From positions 1 through 64,000 of the forward strand of contig NZ_VITV01000013.1 in the NCBI RefSeq assembly GCF_007828035.1: DNA of 64,000 nucleotides, in the 5' to 3' direction. This DNA is from Nitrospirillum amazonense. GTDB taxonomy: Bacteria > Pseudomonadota > Alphaproteobacteria > Azospirillales > Azospirillaceae. Below the pieces are notes generated by a model, which did not search any database, was not told where the DNA came from, and saw only the letters and a list, made by a program, of their open reading frames with translations. Positions 34,031 to 42,228 of the stretch are shown here, in pieces. Position numbers and translations under genes: made by a program. Each line of letters starts with the position of its first letter. Positions within the stretch are counted from its first letter, which is position 1.

Positions 34031-34806
34031 TCCGCCACCTCGGACTTGGCCGCCTGGGGGGCGGTCAGCACGTCGCCGCGCTTGCCCTGGCCGGGGATCA
34101 GAATCATGGCGAAGTAAGGGGCGACGTCGGGCGCCTCGGCCAGGGGGTGCACCCGCTGGGTCTCGGTGGTGCCGCGCTCCACGTACCAGGCGCGGCCGGT
34201 CAGGCCCAGGCTTTCGATCACCCGGCGCACCTTGGGCAGGTTGCCGCCCAGCTTCATGACCGCCGCGGCGTCGGCGCGCCCCAGGGCCGCCGCCAGTTCC
34301 GCTTCCCCCAAGGTGCCGGGGATGACGGACAGCACGTCGTCGCGGATGGTCAGGGGAATAGGCAGCTGCGCCGCACAGCCCAGGATGGAGGGGACGCCCG
34401 GCACCACTTCCGCCCGGAAGCGGTGCGCCAGGCGCAGGTGCAGGTGCATGTAGGACCCATAAAAGAACGGGTCGCCCTCGTTCAGCACCGCCACGGACGT
34501 GCCGGCGGCCAGCAACGCCGCCAACCGTTCCGCCTGCTCATCGAAGAAGCCCTCGATGGCGGCGGCATAGGCGGGGCTGTCCGGCGGCAGTTCGGTGGTG
34601 ACGGGGTAGACCATCGGCACCTCCTCATGGGTGCCATCCAGATGGGCGGCCGCGATGCGCCGGGCTTGGCCGGGCCCACCGCGCTTGGCGAAATAGGCCA
34701 CCACAGGGCAGGCGCGCAGCAGGCGCACCGCCTTTAGGGTCATCAGCTCGGGGTCACCAGGGCCGGTGCCGATGCCGTAGAGAGTCCCGGGAATAATGTC
34801 GGCCAT
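34027..34806 (-). CDS. cobI: Precorrin-2 C20-methyltransferase
   Basis: 259 residues from ATG 34806, 5 nt after the cobH stop. It has LYGIGTGPGDPELMTLKAVR at the N-terminus, VAVLNEGDPFFYGSYMHLHL and VVPGVPSILGCAAQLPIPLT in the middle and VMKLGGNLPKVRRVIESLG later, the CobI/CbiL signature. It uses SAM to methylate C20 of precorrin-2. A longer frame upstream would run through cobH in another phase and is not used. Confidence 0.95.
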   Translation of the reverse strand: MADIIPGTLYGIGTGPGDPELMTLKAVRLLRACPVVAYFAKRGGPGQARRIAAAHLDGTHEEVPMVYPVTTELPPDSPAYAAAIEGFFDEQAERLAALLAAGTSVAVLNEGDPFFYGSYMHLHLRLAHRFRAEVVPGVPSILGCAAQLPIPLTIRDDVLSVIPGTLGEAELAAALGRADAAAVMKLGGNLPKVRRVIESLGLTGRAWYVERGTTETQRVHPLAEAPDVAPYFAMILIPGQGKRGDVLTAPQAAKSEVAE

Positions 34807-34811
34807 GGCGC

Positions 34812-35477
34812 TCACTCCCGGTCCGAGGCCAGGGCGTTGACCGCCGCTGCCGCCATGGCGCTGCCGCCCCGCCGGCCGGCCACGGCCAGATAGGGCAGGC
34901 CCCAGGGGTTGGCCGCCAGAGCGTCCTTGCTCTCCGCCGCCCCGACGAAGCCCACGGGGAAGCCCAGGATGGCGGCGGGACGTGGGGCGCCGGCTGCGAT
35001 CATCTCCAGCAGGTGGAACAGAGCGGTGGGCGCGTTGCCGATGGCAACCACCGCGCCCGCCAGATGGGGTCGCCACAGTTCCAGAGCCGCGGCGGAGCGG
35101 GTGGTGGCGAGGTCCTGCGCTAGGGCGGGCACGGCGGGGTCGGTCAGGGTGCAGATAACGGGATTGTCGGCGGGGAGGCGGGTGCGGGTGACGCCGTGCG
35201 CCACCATCTGGGCGTCGCACAGGATGGGCGCGCCGTTGCGCAGGGCGGCGCGGGCAGCCGCCCCCACGTCGGATGAGAACAGCAGGTGCTCGGCTGTCTC
35301 GACCAGCCCCGCAGCATGGATGATGCGCACGGCCACGGCGCGCAGATCCTCAGGCAGATGGTCCAGCCTGGCCTCTTCCCGGATGATGGCGAACGACCGG
35401 GCGTAGATGGCGGCGCCATCGCGGATGTAATCGTACTGCGGGGGCGCGCCTCGGCTATGGGGCTCGGGACTGGACAC
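34812..35477 (-). CDS. cobH: Precorrin-8X methylmutase
   Basis: 221 residues. GTG at 35477 is chosen because AGGAAG lies about 8 nt upstream and the family N-terminus follows (YDYIRDGAAIYARSFAIIRE); upstream Met codons lie within cobG coding. Conserved blocks include AVRIIHAAGLVETAEHLLFS, AAARAALRNGAPILCDAQMV and GAPRPAAILGFPVGFVGAAE. It moves the methyl group from C11 to C12 to give hydrogenobyrinate. It follows cobG by 13 nt. Confidence 0.95.
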   Translation of the reverse strand: MSSPEPHSRGAPPQYDYIRDGAAIYARSFAIIREEARLDHLPEDLRAVAVRIIHAAGLVETAEHLLFSSDVGAAARAALRNGAPILCDAQMVAHGVTRTRLPADNPVICTLTDPAVPALAQDLATTRSAAALELWRPHLAGAVVAIGNAPTALFHLLEMIAAGAPRPAAILGFPVGFVGAAESKDALAANPWGLPYLAVAGRRGGSAMAAAAVNALASDRE

Positions 35478-35490
35478 GGGGCGGCTTCCT

Positions 35491-36834
35491 CTACGCGACG
35501 ACAGTGGCCTCGACCAGGGCGGCCACTTCGGCCGGCCCGCCCAGGCGGGTGATGAAGGCGGCCGGATCCTCATCCGTCCGCATCCGGTGGGTATAGACAG
35601 CTTCCAGCGCCGCCACCAGCGATGTCGCACGGGCCGGCGTCACGCCACGCCATTGCGCCGCCCCGCCAGCGGGGGCCAGGAGGCCGACATCATAGGCCTG
35701 ATCGCCCCGTGCCGTCAGGGTGACCAATGCCGGTGCCGGATGGGCACAGCCCTTGGCGCAGGCCGAGACGTGGATGTGCCCGCGCGCCAGCAGGCGGGGG
35801 GCGACCCGGGCCAGCGCCAGGGCGTCGCCGCGCGCGTGCGTCAGTCCTGAGTCACAGGCTCCGCGACCACTGCAGGCCGACAGCATCAGCCGGGGGTCGT
35901 CGGGTGCCAGGATGCCGCCTAGAGCCCGCACCGCATCGGTGTCGATGCGGTCCCCTTCCAGCAGCACGGCGCGCCAGGGGGTCAGGCGCAGGGCCGGCGT
36001 CATGTGCGCGACGAGCGCCAGCCATTGAACGCTCATGCCGCCGAAGGCAAAGCCGAGGCCCACCCAGCCAGTGTGTGCCCCCAGCACCTGTTCAAGGCTC
36101 AGGCCAGGCAGGCCGATGCTGACGGGCATCGGGGCCAGGGCCACGAGGGTGGCAAGCCCAGCCGTGCCCTCCGCCGCCACCAGGGCGGCCAGGCGCCGGT
36201 AGCGGCCGTTCGAGAGGCGGACATAGGCGCGGGCCAGGGTGAGGGCGGTGTCCACCACCGCGTCGGCGGTGCAGACACCCAGCGGCGTGGCGCCGGTCTG
36301 ATCTCCGCCCACCGCCACCCGGAACAGGCCGGTGTCGGGCAGGGCGTCGAAGCGGATATCGGCAACGGTATCGGCCAGGGGCGCTTGGCCGCCCCCGTTC
36401 AGGACGAAACTGAACTTGGCCGGCAGCGCGGCCCACAGGTCGGGACTATCGGCCAAGGCGGCGTCCAGTGCCTGGGCCAGGGGGCGCACGGGCGTGCACG
36501 CCGGGTCCAGGCCGCAGGTGGGGCTGCACAGCACATTGCGCACCCTCTCCGCCGCCGGATCGCCGTTGACCAAGCCCAGTTCGCGCAAGGCGTCGGTCAG
36601 GGCGGGCAGTGCCGCTTCGGTCACGCCGCGGATCTGCAGATTGGCCCGTTGGCTCAGATCCACCAGGCCATTGCCGTGACGCTCCGCCAAGCCGCAGATC
36701 GCCGCCGCCATCGGCCCCGGCAGCCTGCCGCCGGGAATACGCAGGCGCACCAGCAGGCCGTCGGCCACTGCCATGGGCACCAGTGCGCCGGGGCAGGCGC
36801 CCCGCACACGTGGCGGATTGATGGGGGCCCTCAT
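35491..36834 (-). CDS. cobG: Precorrin-3B synthase (oxygen-dependent)
   Basis: 447 residues from ATG 36834, which overlaps the cobN stop as ATGA; the Met 60 bp further up lies within cobN. It is a sulfite/nitrite-reductase-like protein. The two ferredoxin-like halves are visible (VRLRIPGGRLPG, then LVDLSQRANLQIRGVTEAAL), and the iron-sulfur/siroheme-type cysteines appear as CSGRGAC (C-x5-C) and CAKGC (C-x3-C). It hydroxylates C20 and forms the lactone using O2, so it marks the aerobic route. It is the strongest sign that this organism makes cobalamin with oxygen. Confidence 0.93.
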   Translation of the reverse strand: MRAPINPPRVRGACPGALVPMAVADGLLVRLRIPGGRLPGPMAAAICGLAERHGNGLVDLSQRANLQIRGVTEAALPALTDALRELGLVNGDPAAERVRNVLCSPTCGLDPACTPVRPLAQALDAALADSPDLWAALPAKFSFVLNGGGQAPLADTVADIRFDALPDTGLFRVAVGGDQTGATPLGVCTADAVVDTALTLARAYVRLSNGRYRRLAALVAAEGTAGLATLVALAPMPVSIGLPGLSLEQVLGAHTGWVGLGFAFGGMSVQWLALVAHMTPALRLTPWRAVLLEGDRIDTDAVRALGGILAPDDPRLMLSACSGRGACDSGLTHARGDALALARVAPRLLARGHIHVSACAKGCAHPAPALVTLTARGDQAYDVGLLAPAGGAAQWRGVTPARATSLVAALEAVYTHRMRTDEDPAAFITRLGGPAEVAALVEATVVA

Positions 36835-39800
36835 GCCAATTCCTCCCGCAGGCGCGTCAGATCCTCGGGCGTGGAATTGCGTCGGGGATGCCACAGGCCG
36901 CGCTGCAAAGCCTCCTGGAACCGGTCCAAGATTTGCCGGGCGGCGTCAGGGTTGCTGTCCGACAGGAAGGCCCAGGTTTCGCTGTCCGCCACATAGGCAT
37001 CATAGAGGCTGTCCACCTGGTAGGATCGCACGGCGTCCGTCAGTGCCGCCAGGGCCACGGCGCCATCCACCGTGCGAGCCAGGTTGGCGGCCCCGCTGTG
37101 GCCATGGCGGCGTTGCCCGTCGATCCAGCGTGGGTTGGCGGCGCGGCCGCGCACCACGCGGGCGGCCTCCTCCGCCAGGGTGCGTGGCGTGATGCGCTCC
37201 GGCTCGGCGCTGTCGACATGATAGAGGACGGGATCGCTGCCCAGCAGGCCGGCGGCGGCGGCGAACCCGCCCTCGAACTGGGTCATGCCGTCGTTGTCCA
37301 GCACGTCGGTTTCGCGTTGGTCCTGGATATGGACCAGGGCGTCGGCCAGGCCCACGCGGCGGCGGAACAGGGCGGGCAGGGCCACGCCTTCCAGGCCCAG
37401 GCCATAGGCGTGGCAACCGGTGTCGAGATAGGCGGTGCCCAGCTGGTCGCGGGCCTGCCAGTCGCCGGTGGCCAACGGTTGCGCCAGGCCGGTGCCATAG
37501 CCGCCAGGGGCGGCGCCGAAGACGCGGGCGGTCGCTCGGCGGTCAGCCTCCGCCCTATCCATGCCGCCGGCCACCAGGGCGTCGCGGTCGGCGCGCACGG
37601 CCGCTGCCAGGGGATTGACGGCGCCCGGCTCCTCCAGCCCGGCGACCTTGCGCGCCGCCTGGTCGAACAGCGCCAGCTGCGCCGGGAACATGTCGCGGAA
37701 CAGGCCGGAGATGCGCAGGGTCACATCCACGCGCGGCCGGCCCAGCACGGTGGCCGGCAACACCTCCACGCCCGTCACCCGGCCGCTGCCGGCCTCCCAC
37801 ACGGGACGTACGCCCATCAGGGCCAGGGCCTGGGCCAGCTCTTCCCCGCCGGTGCGCAGGGTGGGGCTGCCCCAGCAATCCACCACCAGTTGGCGCGGCC
37901 AGTCGCCTTGGTCCTGCAGATGGCGCGTCAGCACGGCATCCGCCCCCTTCCAGCCCAGGGCCCAGGCGCTGGGTGTGGGCACGGCGCGGGGGTCGATGGC
38001 GTAGAGGTTGCGGCCGGTAGGCAGCACGTCGGCCCGGCCGCGCGCGGGCGACCCACCGGGGCCTGGGGCGACGAAGCGGCCATCCAGGCCGGCCAGCAGG
38101 GCCGCCATCTCCGCTGGACCGCTGGTGGCCAGCGGGGGCGCCACCTCGGCCCGCAGAGCGGTAAGGGCCGCTGTGGCCCTTTGCCATTCCGGGTTCGGAA
38201 CAATCTGGCCTGACACCACCTCCCGCACCAGGCCATCCAGCGCCGCCCGCACTCGCCCAATGGACGGACCGGTGCCCGTCCGCTCCGCCAGCAGGGCCGG
38301 CAGGGGATGGGGCCAGGGCGTCGCGGCGTCGGCCGTGAACAGGTCCTCCAGCGTGCCGGCCAAGCCCAGGTCGCGGGCCAGCGCCTCGGTCATGGATGGC
38401 TGATCACGGCGGGGGAAACGCGCCATGGCGGCCAGGAAGGCGGCCTGGGCGCCGTCGTCCGGCGCCGCCCCGAAGACATGCAGCCCATCGCGGATCTGCA
38501 TCTCCTTGACGTCGCAAAGATGGGCATCCAGCCGGGCCAGAGCCTCATCGGGAAGGTCCCCCGTGGCCAGATCGGCCGGCAGGTTCAGGTCACGGGTGAC
38601 GCCGGCCTCCCAGGCCAGGTCGCGGATACGGGCCCGCAGGGTGGGCAGGCGGCGCGGGTCCAGGCTCTGCGCCTGCGCGTATTCGTCCAGCGCCTGCTCC
38701 AGGGCCGCCAAGTCGCCGTGCAGCCCCGCCGGCGCGGGCGGCGGCGGCAGGTGGCCTACCAGCACGGCGCCCAGGCGGCGGCGGGCCTGCACGCCTTCGC
38801 CTGGGTTGGTGGCGATGTAGGGGTAGAGGACGGGCAGGGGGCCGGCCAGCCGCTCCGGCCAGCAGTCGGCCGACAGCGCCACGGCTTTGCCCGGCAACCA
38901 TTCCAGCGTGCCATGGGCGCCCACCTGCACCAGGGCATGGATGTCCACCACATGGCGCAGCCACAGGTGAAAGGCGGCATAGCCGTGGCTGGGCGGGGTA
39001 TCGGGGTCATGGTGGGCGGCGCTGTCGATAGCGCCATGCCCCCGGCTGGGCTGGACCGCCACTAATACATTGCCGCAGGACTGGATGCGAAAGCGCAGCG
39101 CTCCGTCGCGCGCCAGAGGGTCGGTTGAGGGGGCCCCCCACCGGGCGGTGATGGCGGCCAGGGCCGCGGGCTGCATCAGTCGGGCATAATCGACCAGGCT
39201 TAGGCCCGGCGCGCCGCCGTCGAGGGCCCGGCGCAGGGCGGCCATCAGGGCGGCGCCGTCGGCCGGCCTCTCGGCCACCCCATAGCCGGCACCGGCTAGA
39301 GCTGCCAGCATCGCCAGGGTGCTGGCCGGCGTGTCCAGGCCCAGCGCCAAGCCGGTGCCGCCGCGGGCAGGATAATCGGACAGCACCAGGGCCACGCGTC
39401 GCCCCGCCCGCGGGGTGGCGGCCAGACGGGCCCAGGCGGCTGCCTTGTCGGCCAGCGCGTCCACCCGGTCGGCACGGGGGCGGCTCAAGGTCGGGGCGTA
39501 TTCCAGGGCGGCGTCCCAGTCGGCGGCCGCCTTGAAGGCGATGGCGGGGCCTTGCAGCCGGCCATCCATCTCCGGCAGTACCACATTCATGGCCAGGTCG
39601 GCGGGGCCCAGGCCGGCGCGTGCCTTTTCCCACAGCGCCTCCGTGCCCGTGGACAGCACAGCCTGCAGGACCGGCGCGCCGGCGGCGTCGAGGGGGGAGG
39701 AGTCCTCCGTACCTTGGCGGGCAGAGAAGCCGGTGGCGTTCAGCACCACGGCCGGTCGCAAGGCCCTAAGCTCGGCCGCCAGCCACTGGGCCGCCCGACC

Positions 39801-40520
39801 TTCCTTCAGGCTGGCCGCGTAATAGAGGTGGGGTGCTAGGCCGCGCTGGGCCAGGGCGTCGGCCAGGGCGTGCAGGGGTGCCAGATTGCCGGCCTGCAAG
39901 TGCGATCGGTAGAAAACCAGCGCCGCCGCTGGTCCCGCGACGGGTGCCGACGGCCGCCAGCCTTCATGACGGCCATAGCGGGGCAGAGGCATGGGCTCGC
40001 CCGCCAGCAGGTCGGCGGGCGGCTGCCGTCCCAGCAATTGGGCGGCCTCGGCCAGGAACCGGACCGTGTTCTCCGGCCCGCCCTCCACGAAGCAGCGCCA
40101 CAGGCGGCGGGCGGTGGCATGATCCACGGTGCCGGCGGCCTCCAGGCTGGGATCTGCCTTGGCCTCCCCGGGCACTACGGCCAGGGCGATGCCCCGGGCC
40201 CGGCAGGTCTCCGCCACCTGCTCGAGCCCATAGCGCCAATAGCCGGCGCCACCGTTCAGGCGCAGCACCACCAGACGGGCGCGCGATACCACCGCCTCGA
40301 CATACATATCGACGGATAGCGGATGCCCCAGGCGCATCAGGTTGGCCAGGCGCAGCGTGGGCCGCCAGGGAACATTACCCACGGCGCGGTAGGCGGCGGC
40401 CGCCGCCGACAGGTCACTGTCGGAAAAGGACAGCAACACGCACTCCGCCGGCGTCTGCCCCAAATCCTCGGCTTGGGGGGACGCCAGCAGATCCTCGGCC
40501 TGGGTGGGCAACAGGTGCAT
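36831..40520 (-). CDS. cobN: Cobaltochelatase subunit CobN
   Basis: 1,229 residues, the normal size of CobN, related to the magnesium chelatase H subunit. Recognisable blocks include VVLRLNGGAGYWRYGLEQV near the N-terminus, LSDYPARGGTGLALGLDTPAS, VQVGAHGTLEWLPGKAVALS and LVVDCWGSPTLRTGGEELAQ, plus the C-terminal ANPRWIDGQRRHGHSGAANL region. With CobS and CobT (not in the window) it inserts Co2+ into hydrogenobyrinate diamide using ATP, the late-insertion chemistry of the aerobic pathway. The TGA overlaps the cobG start. The 170-bp spacer to cobW holds a triple repeat. Confidence 0.95.
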   Translation of the reverse strand: MHLLPTQAEDLLASPQAEDLGQTPAECVLLSFSDSDLSAAAAAYRAVGNVPWRPTLRLANLMRLGHPLSVDMYVEAVVSRARLVVLRLNGGAGYWRYGLEQVAETCRARGIALAVVPGEAKADPSLEAAGTVDHATARRLWRCFVEGGPENTVRFLAEAAQLLGRQPPADLLAGEPMPLPRYGRHEGWRPSAPVAGPAAALVFYRSHLQAGNLAPLHALADALAQRGLAPHLYYAASLKEGRAAQWLAAELRALRPAVVLNATGFSARQGTEDSSPLDAAGAPVLQAVLSTGTEALWEKARAGLGPADLAMNVVLPEMDGRLQGPAIAFKAAADWDAALEYAPTLSRPRADRVDALADKAAAWARLAATPRAGRRVALVLSDYPARGGTGLALGLDTPASTLAMLAALAGAGYGVAERPADGAALMAALRRALDGGAPGLSLVDYARLMQPAALAAITARWGAPSTDPLARDGALRFRIQSCGNVLVAVQPSRGHGAIDSAAHHDPDTPPSHGYAAFHLWLRHVVDIHALVQVGAHGTLEWLPGKAVALSADCWPERLAGPLPVLYPYIATNPGEGVQARRRLGAVLVGHLPPPPAPAGLHGDLAALEQALDEYAQAQSLDPRRLPTLRARIRDLAWEAGVTRDLNLPADLATGDLPDEALARLDAHLCDVKEMQIRDGLHVFGAAPDDGAQAAFLAAMARFPRRDQPSMTEALARDLGLAGTLEDLFTADAATPWPHPLPALLAERTGTGPSIGRVRAALDGLVREVVSGQIVPNPEWQRATAALTALRAEVAPPLATSGPAEMAALLAGLDGRFVAPGPGGSPARGRADVLPTGRNLYAIDPRAVPTPSAWALGWKGADAVLTRHLQDQGDWPRQLVVDCWGSPTLRTGGEELAQALALMGVRPVWEAGSGRVTGVEVLPATVLGRPRVDVTLRISGLFRDMFPAQLALFDQAARKVAGLEEPGAVNPLAAAVRADRDALVAGGMDRAEADRRATARVFGAAPGGYGTGLAQPLATGDWQARDQLGTAYLDTGCHAYGLGLEGVALPALFRRRVGLADALVHIQDQRETDVLDNDGMTQFEGGFAAAAGLLGSDPVLYHVDSAEPERITPRTLAEEAARVVRGRAANPRWIDGQRRHGHSGAANLARTVDGAVALAALTDAVRSYQVDSLYDAYVADSETWAFLSDSNPDAARQILDRFQEALQRGLWHPRRNSTPEDLTRLREELA

Positions 40521-40601
40521 GGGAGGGGCGGAACCCGTGTGACGACACTGAAAGACGAAAAGCCAGCTTTATGCCGCTCTAGCCCCTATACGCCGTCAAT
40601 T

Positions 40602-40647
40602 CAACAGCGGGATGGGCAACAGCGGGATGGGTCAACAGCGGGATGGG
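40602..40647. repeat. Three tandem copies of a 15-bp repeat between cobW and cobN
   Basis: CAACAGCGGGATGGG occurs at 40602-40616, 40617-40631 and 40633-40647, with one extra T before the third copy. It lies in the untranslated spacer and may be a slippage array. Confidence 0.85.
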
Positions 40648-40690
40648 GCAGGGCACCGCTTTGCGTCCACGCCCGGTCCCGCACGACCAA

Positions 40691-41740
40691 TCAGGCGGCC
40701 AGCGCCGCCTCGATGGCCGCCTTGTCCAGGCCCGTCTCACCGATCACCACCAGGCGGCTGCGCCGTACCTCGTCCGGCCCCCACAGCCGATCGTAGCTGG
40801 TCTGGATGCGGGTGCCCACACCCTGCACCAGCAGGCGCATGGGCTTGCCCGGCACATCGATGAAGCCCTTCAGGCGCAGTATGCCGAAGCGCTGGGTGAT
40901 CTCGCCCAGCCGGCGGACCAGGGCCTCCGGATCGGCCTGGGATGGCAATTCGGCCACGAAGCTGGTGAAGTCGTCGTGGTCATGGTCTTCCTCGCCATCG
41001 TGGTGGCTGACGCGGGCGTCGAGGTCCGCTTCGGCCGCAGCCGACAGGCCCAGCAGCACATTGGGGTCGACATCGCCATGGGCCACACGTACCAGGGGCG
41101 GGGCGGTGGGCCGCAGGGCCTTCACCGTGTCGGCCACGGCGGCCAGGCCCGCCTCGTCCACCAGGTCGGTCTTGCTGACCAGGATCAGGTCGGCGCAGAG
41201 CACCTGATCCTCGAACACCTCCTGCACCGGGGTTTCGTGCTCCACCGTGGCGTCGCCGGCCTCCATGGCAGCCTTCTGCCGGGCCAGGGCCTCGGCATCG
41301 GGCGCGAACCGGCCCTCGGCCACGGCATCGGCCGCCACCACCGCCACCACGCCGTCCACCGTAACACGCGAGCGCACCGCGGGCCAGGTGAAGGCGCGCA
41401 CCAGCGGCTTGGGCAGGGCCAGGCCGCTGGTCTCGATGATAATGTGGTCCGGCGGATCGGCGCGGTTCAGCAGCGTTTCCAGCGCCGGCACGAAATCGTC
41501 CGCCACGGTGCAGCACAGGCAGCCGTTGGCCAGTTCGATCACTCGATCCTCCGGGCAGGCCGCGTCGCCGCAGCCCTTGAGCACCGCGCCGTCCACACCG
41601 ACGTCGCCGAACTCGTTGATGATCAGCGCCAGCTTGCGGCCTCCCGGGTTCTGCAGCAGCCCGCGGATCAGCGTGGTCTTGCCGGCACCGAGGAAGCCGG
41701 TGATGACGGTGGCGGGGATTTTGGCGGTGGGGGTAGGCAT
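40691..41740 (-). CDS. cobW: CobW-type GTP-dependent metallochaperone
   Basis: 349 residues from ATG 41740 (MPTPTAKIPATVITGFLGAG); an in-frame ATG at 41782 is less conserved. The P-loop is GFLGAGKTT. The metal-binding CxCC motif reads ANGCLCCTV, and the DxxG/guanine region lies around SKTDLVDEA. A His/Asp-rich insert (HHDGEEDHDHDD) is typical of the CobW/COG0523 family, and a CobW_C domain follows. It is thought to deliver cobalt to CobN. It is the first gene behind the cobalamin riboswitch and likely the head of cobW-cobN-cobG-cobH-cobI-cobJ. Confidence 0.93.
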   Translation of the reverse strand: MPTPTAKIPATVITGFLGAGKTTLIRGLLQNPGGRKLALIINEFGDVGVDGAVLKGCGDAACPEDRVIELANGCLCCTVADDFVPALETLLNRADPPDHIIIETSGLALPKPLVRAFTWPAVRSRVTVDGVVAVVAADAVAEGRFAPDAEALARQKAAMEAGDATVEHETPVQEVFEDQVLCADLILVSKTDLVDEAGLAAVADTVKALRPTAPPLVRVAHGDVDPNVLLGLSAAAEADLDARVSHHDGEEDHDHDDFTSFVAELPSQADPEALVRRLGEITQRFGILRLKGFIDVPGKPMRLLVQGVGTRIQTSYDRLWGPDEVRRSRLVVIGETGLDKAAIEAALAA

Positions 41741-41750
41741 GGGCTCGCTT

Positions 41751-41911
41751 TCAAAGGGGGCGGTCGCGCCCGGCAGGCGCATTGGCGGCCGCGGATGCGG
41801 GGCGGGGCCGTTTTAGGCCGAAGACGTTTGGAAGGCGCGCGTGCGGGGGCGGGCGGGCCATGGCGAAACTTCCCTCTCTCCGCCATCTCCGGCGGACCAG
41901 ATGTGGACCTC
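41751..41911 (-). other. cobW leader after the riboswitch
   Basis: This is the stretch between the B12 box and the cobW start. It holds the putative expression platform (41879-41896) and an ATG near 41861 that opens a 36-codon frame (MARPPPHARLPNVFGLKRPR) ending just upstream of cobW. That frame is Pro/Arg-rich and I do not recognise it; it may be a leader peptide or chance. Confidence 0.35.
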
Positions 41912-42135
41912 GTGACGGGAGGTCTCCTGGCTTGCGGTTCATGGCGCGTCTCCTGCCTTCCCGGCCGGGGCGGTGGCCCGGGCCAGTGGCGGCTCCTCGC
42001 GGACCTATCGGCCCGGGGGTATTGGCACCTACCGCGCACAGTTGCGGGGGCAGCTCCGGCCTTGAACCGGATTCCCTATTATCTCCAGCTGCCGGTGGGA
42101 AATCCGGCCGGCGACCGGGGCACCGTCGGTGGGCC
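41912..42135 (-). promoter_or_regulatory. Cobalamin (AdoCbl/B12) riboswitch upstream of cobW
   Basis: Read on the minus strand, the region holds GCTGCCCCCGCAACTG (at 42054-42039), the conserved core of cobalamin riboswitches. It is preceded by GGGAATCCGGTTCAAGGCC and followed by GCCACTG, and the B12 box AAGCCAGGAGACCTCCC lies at 41933-41917. A 6-bp hairpin TCCGCC/GGCGGA (41879-41896) and purine-rich GAGAGAGGG follow before cobW; this could be the expression platform. Binding of cobalamin should reduce cobW-operon expression. Confidence 0.93.
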
Positions 42136-42228
42136 GACAGTGCGCTGCATGAGGGCTAGGGATCAATGATTTTCGCACGGCGGCTTCCCCGGCAGCGCGT
42201 AAAAAAAAGCGTGCAGCGTCAGGGCTTA

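Noticed and set aside
40602-40647. Triple repeat as a CRISPR array
   Set aside because: The repeats are 15 bp and directly adjacent, without spacers, and no cas gene is present.
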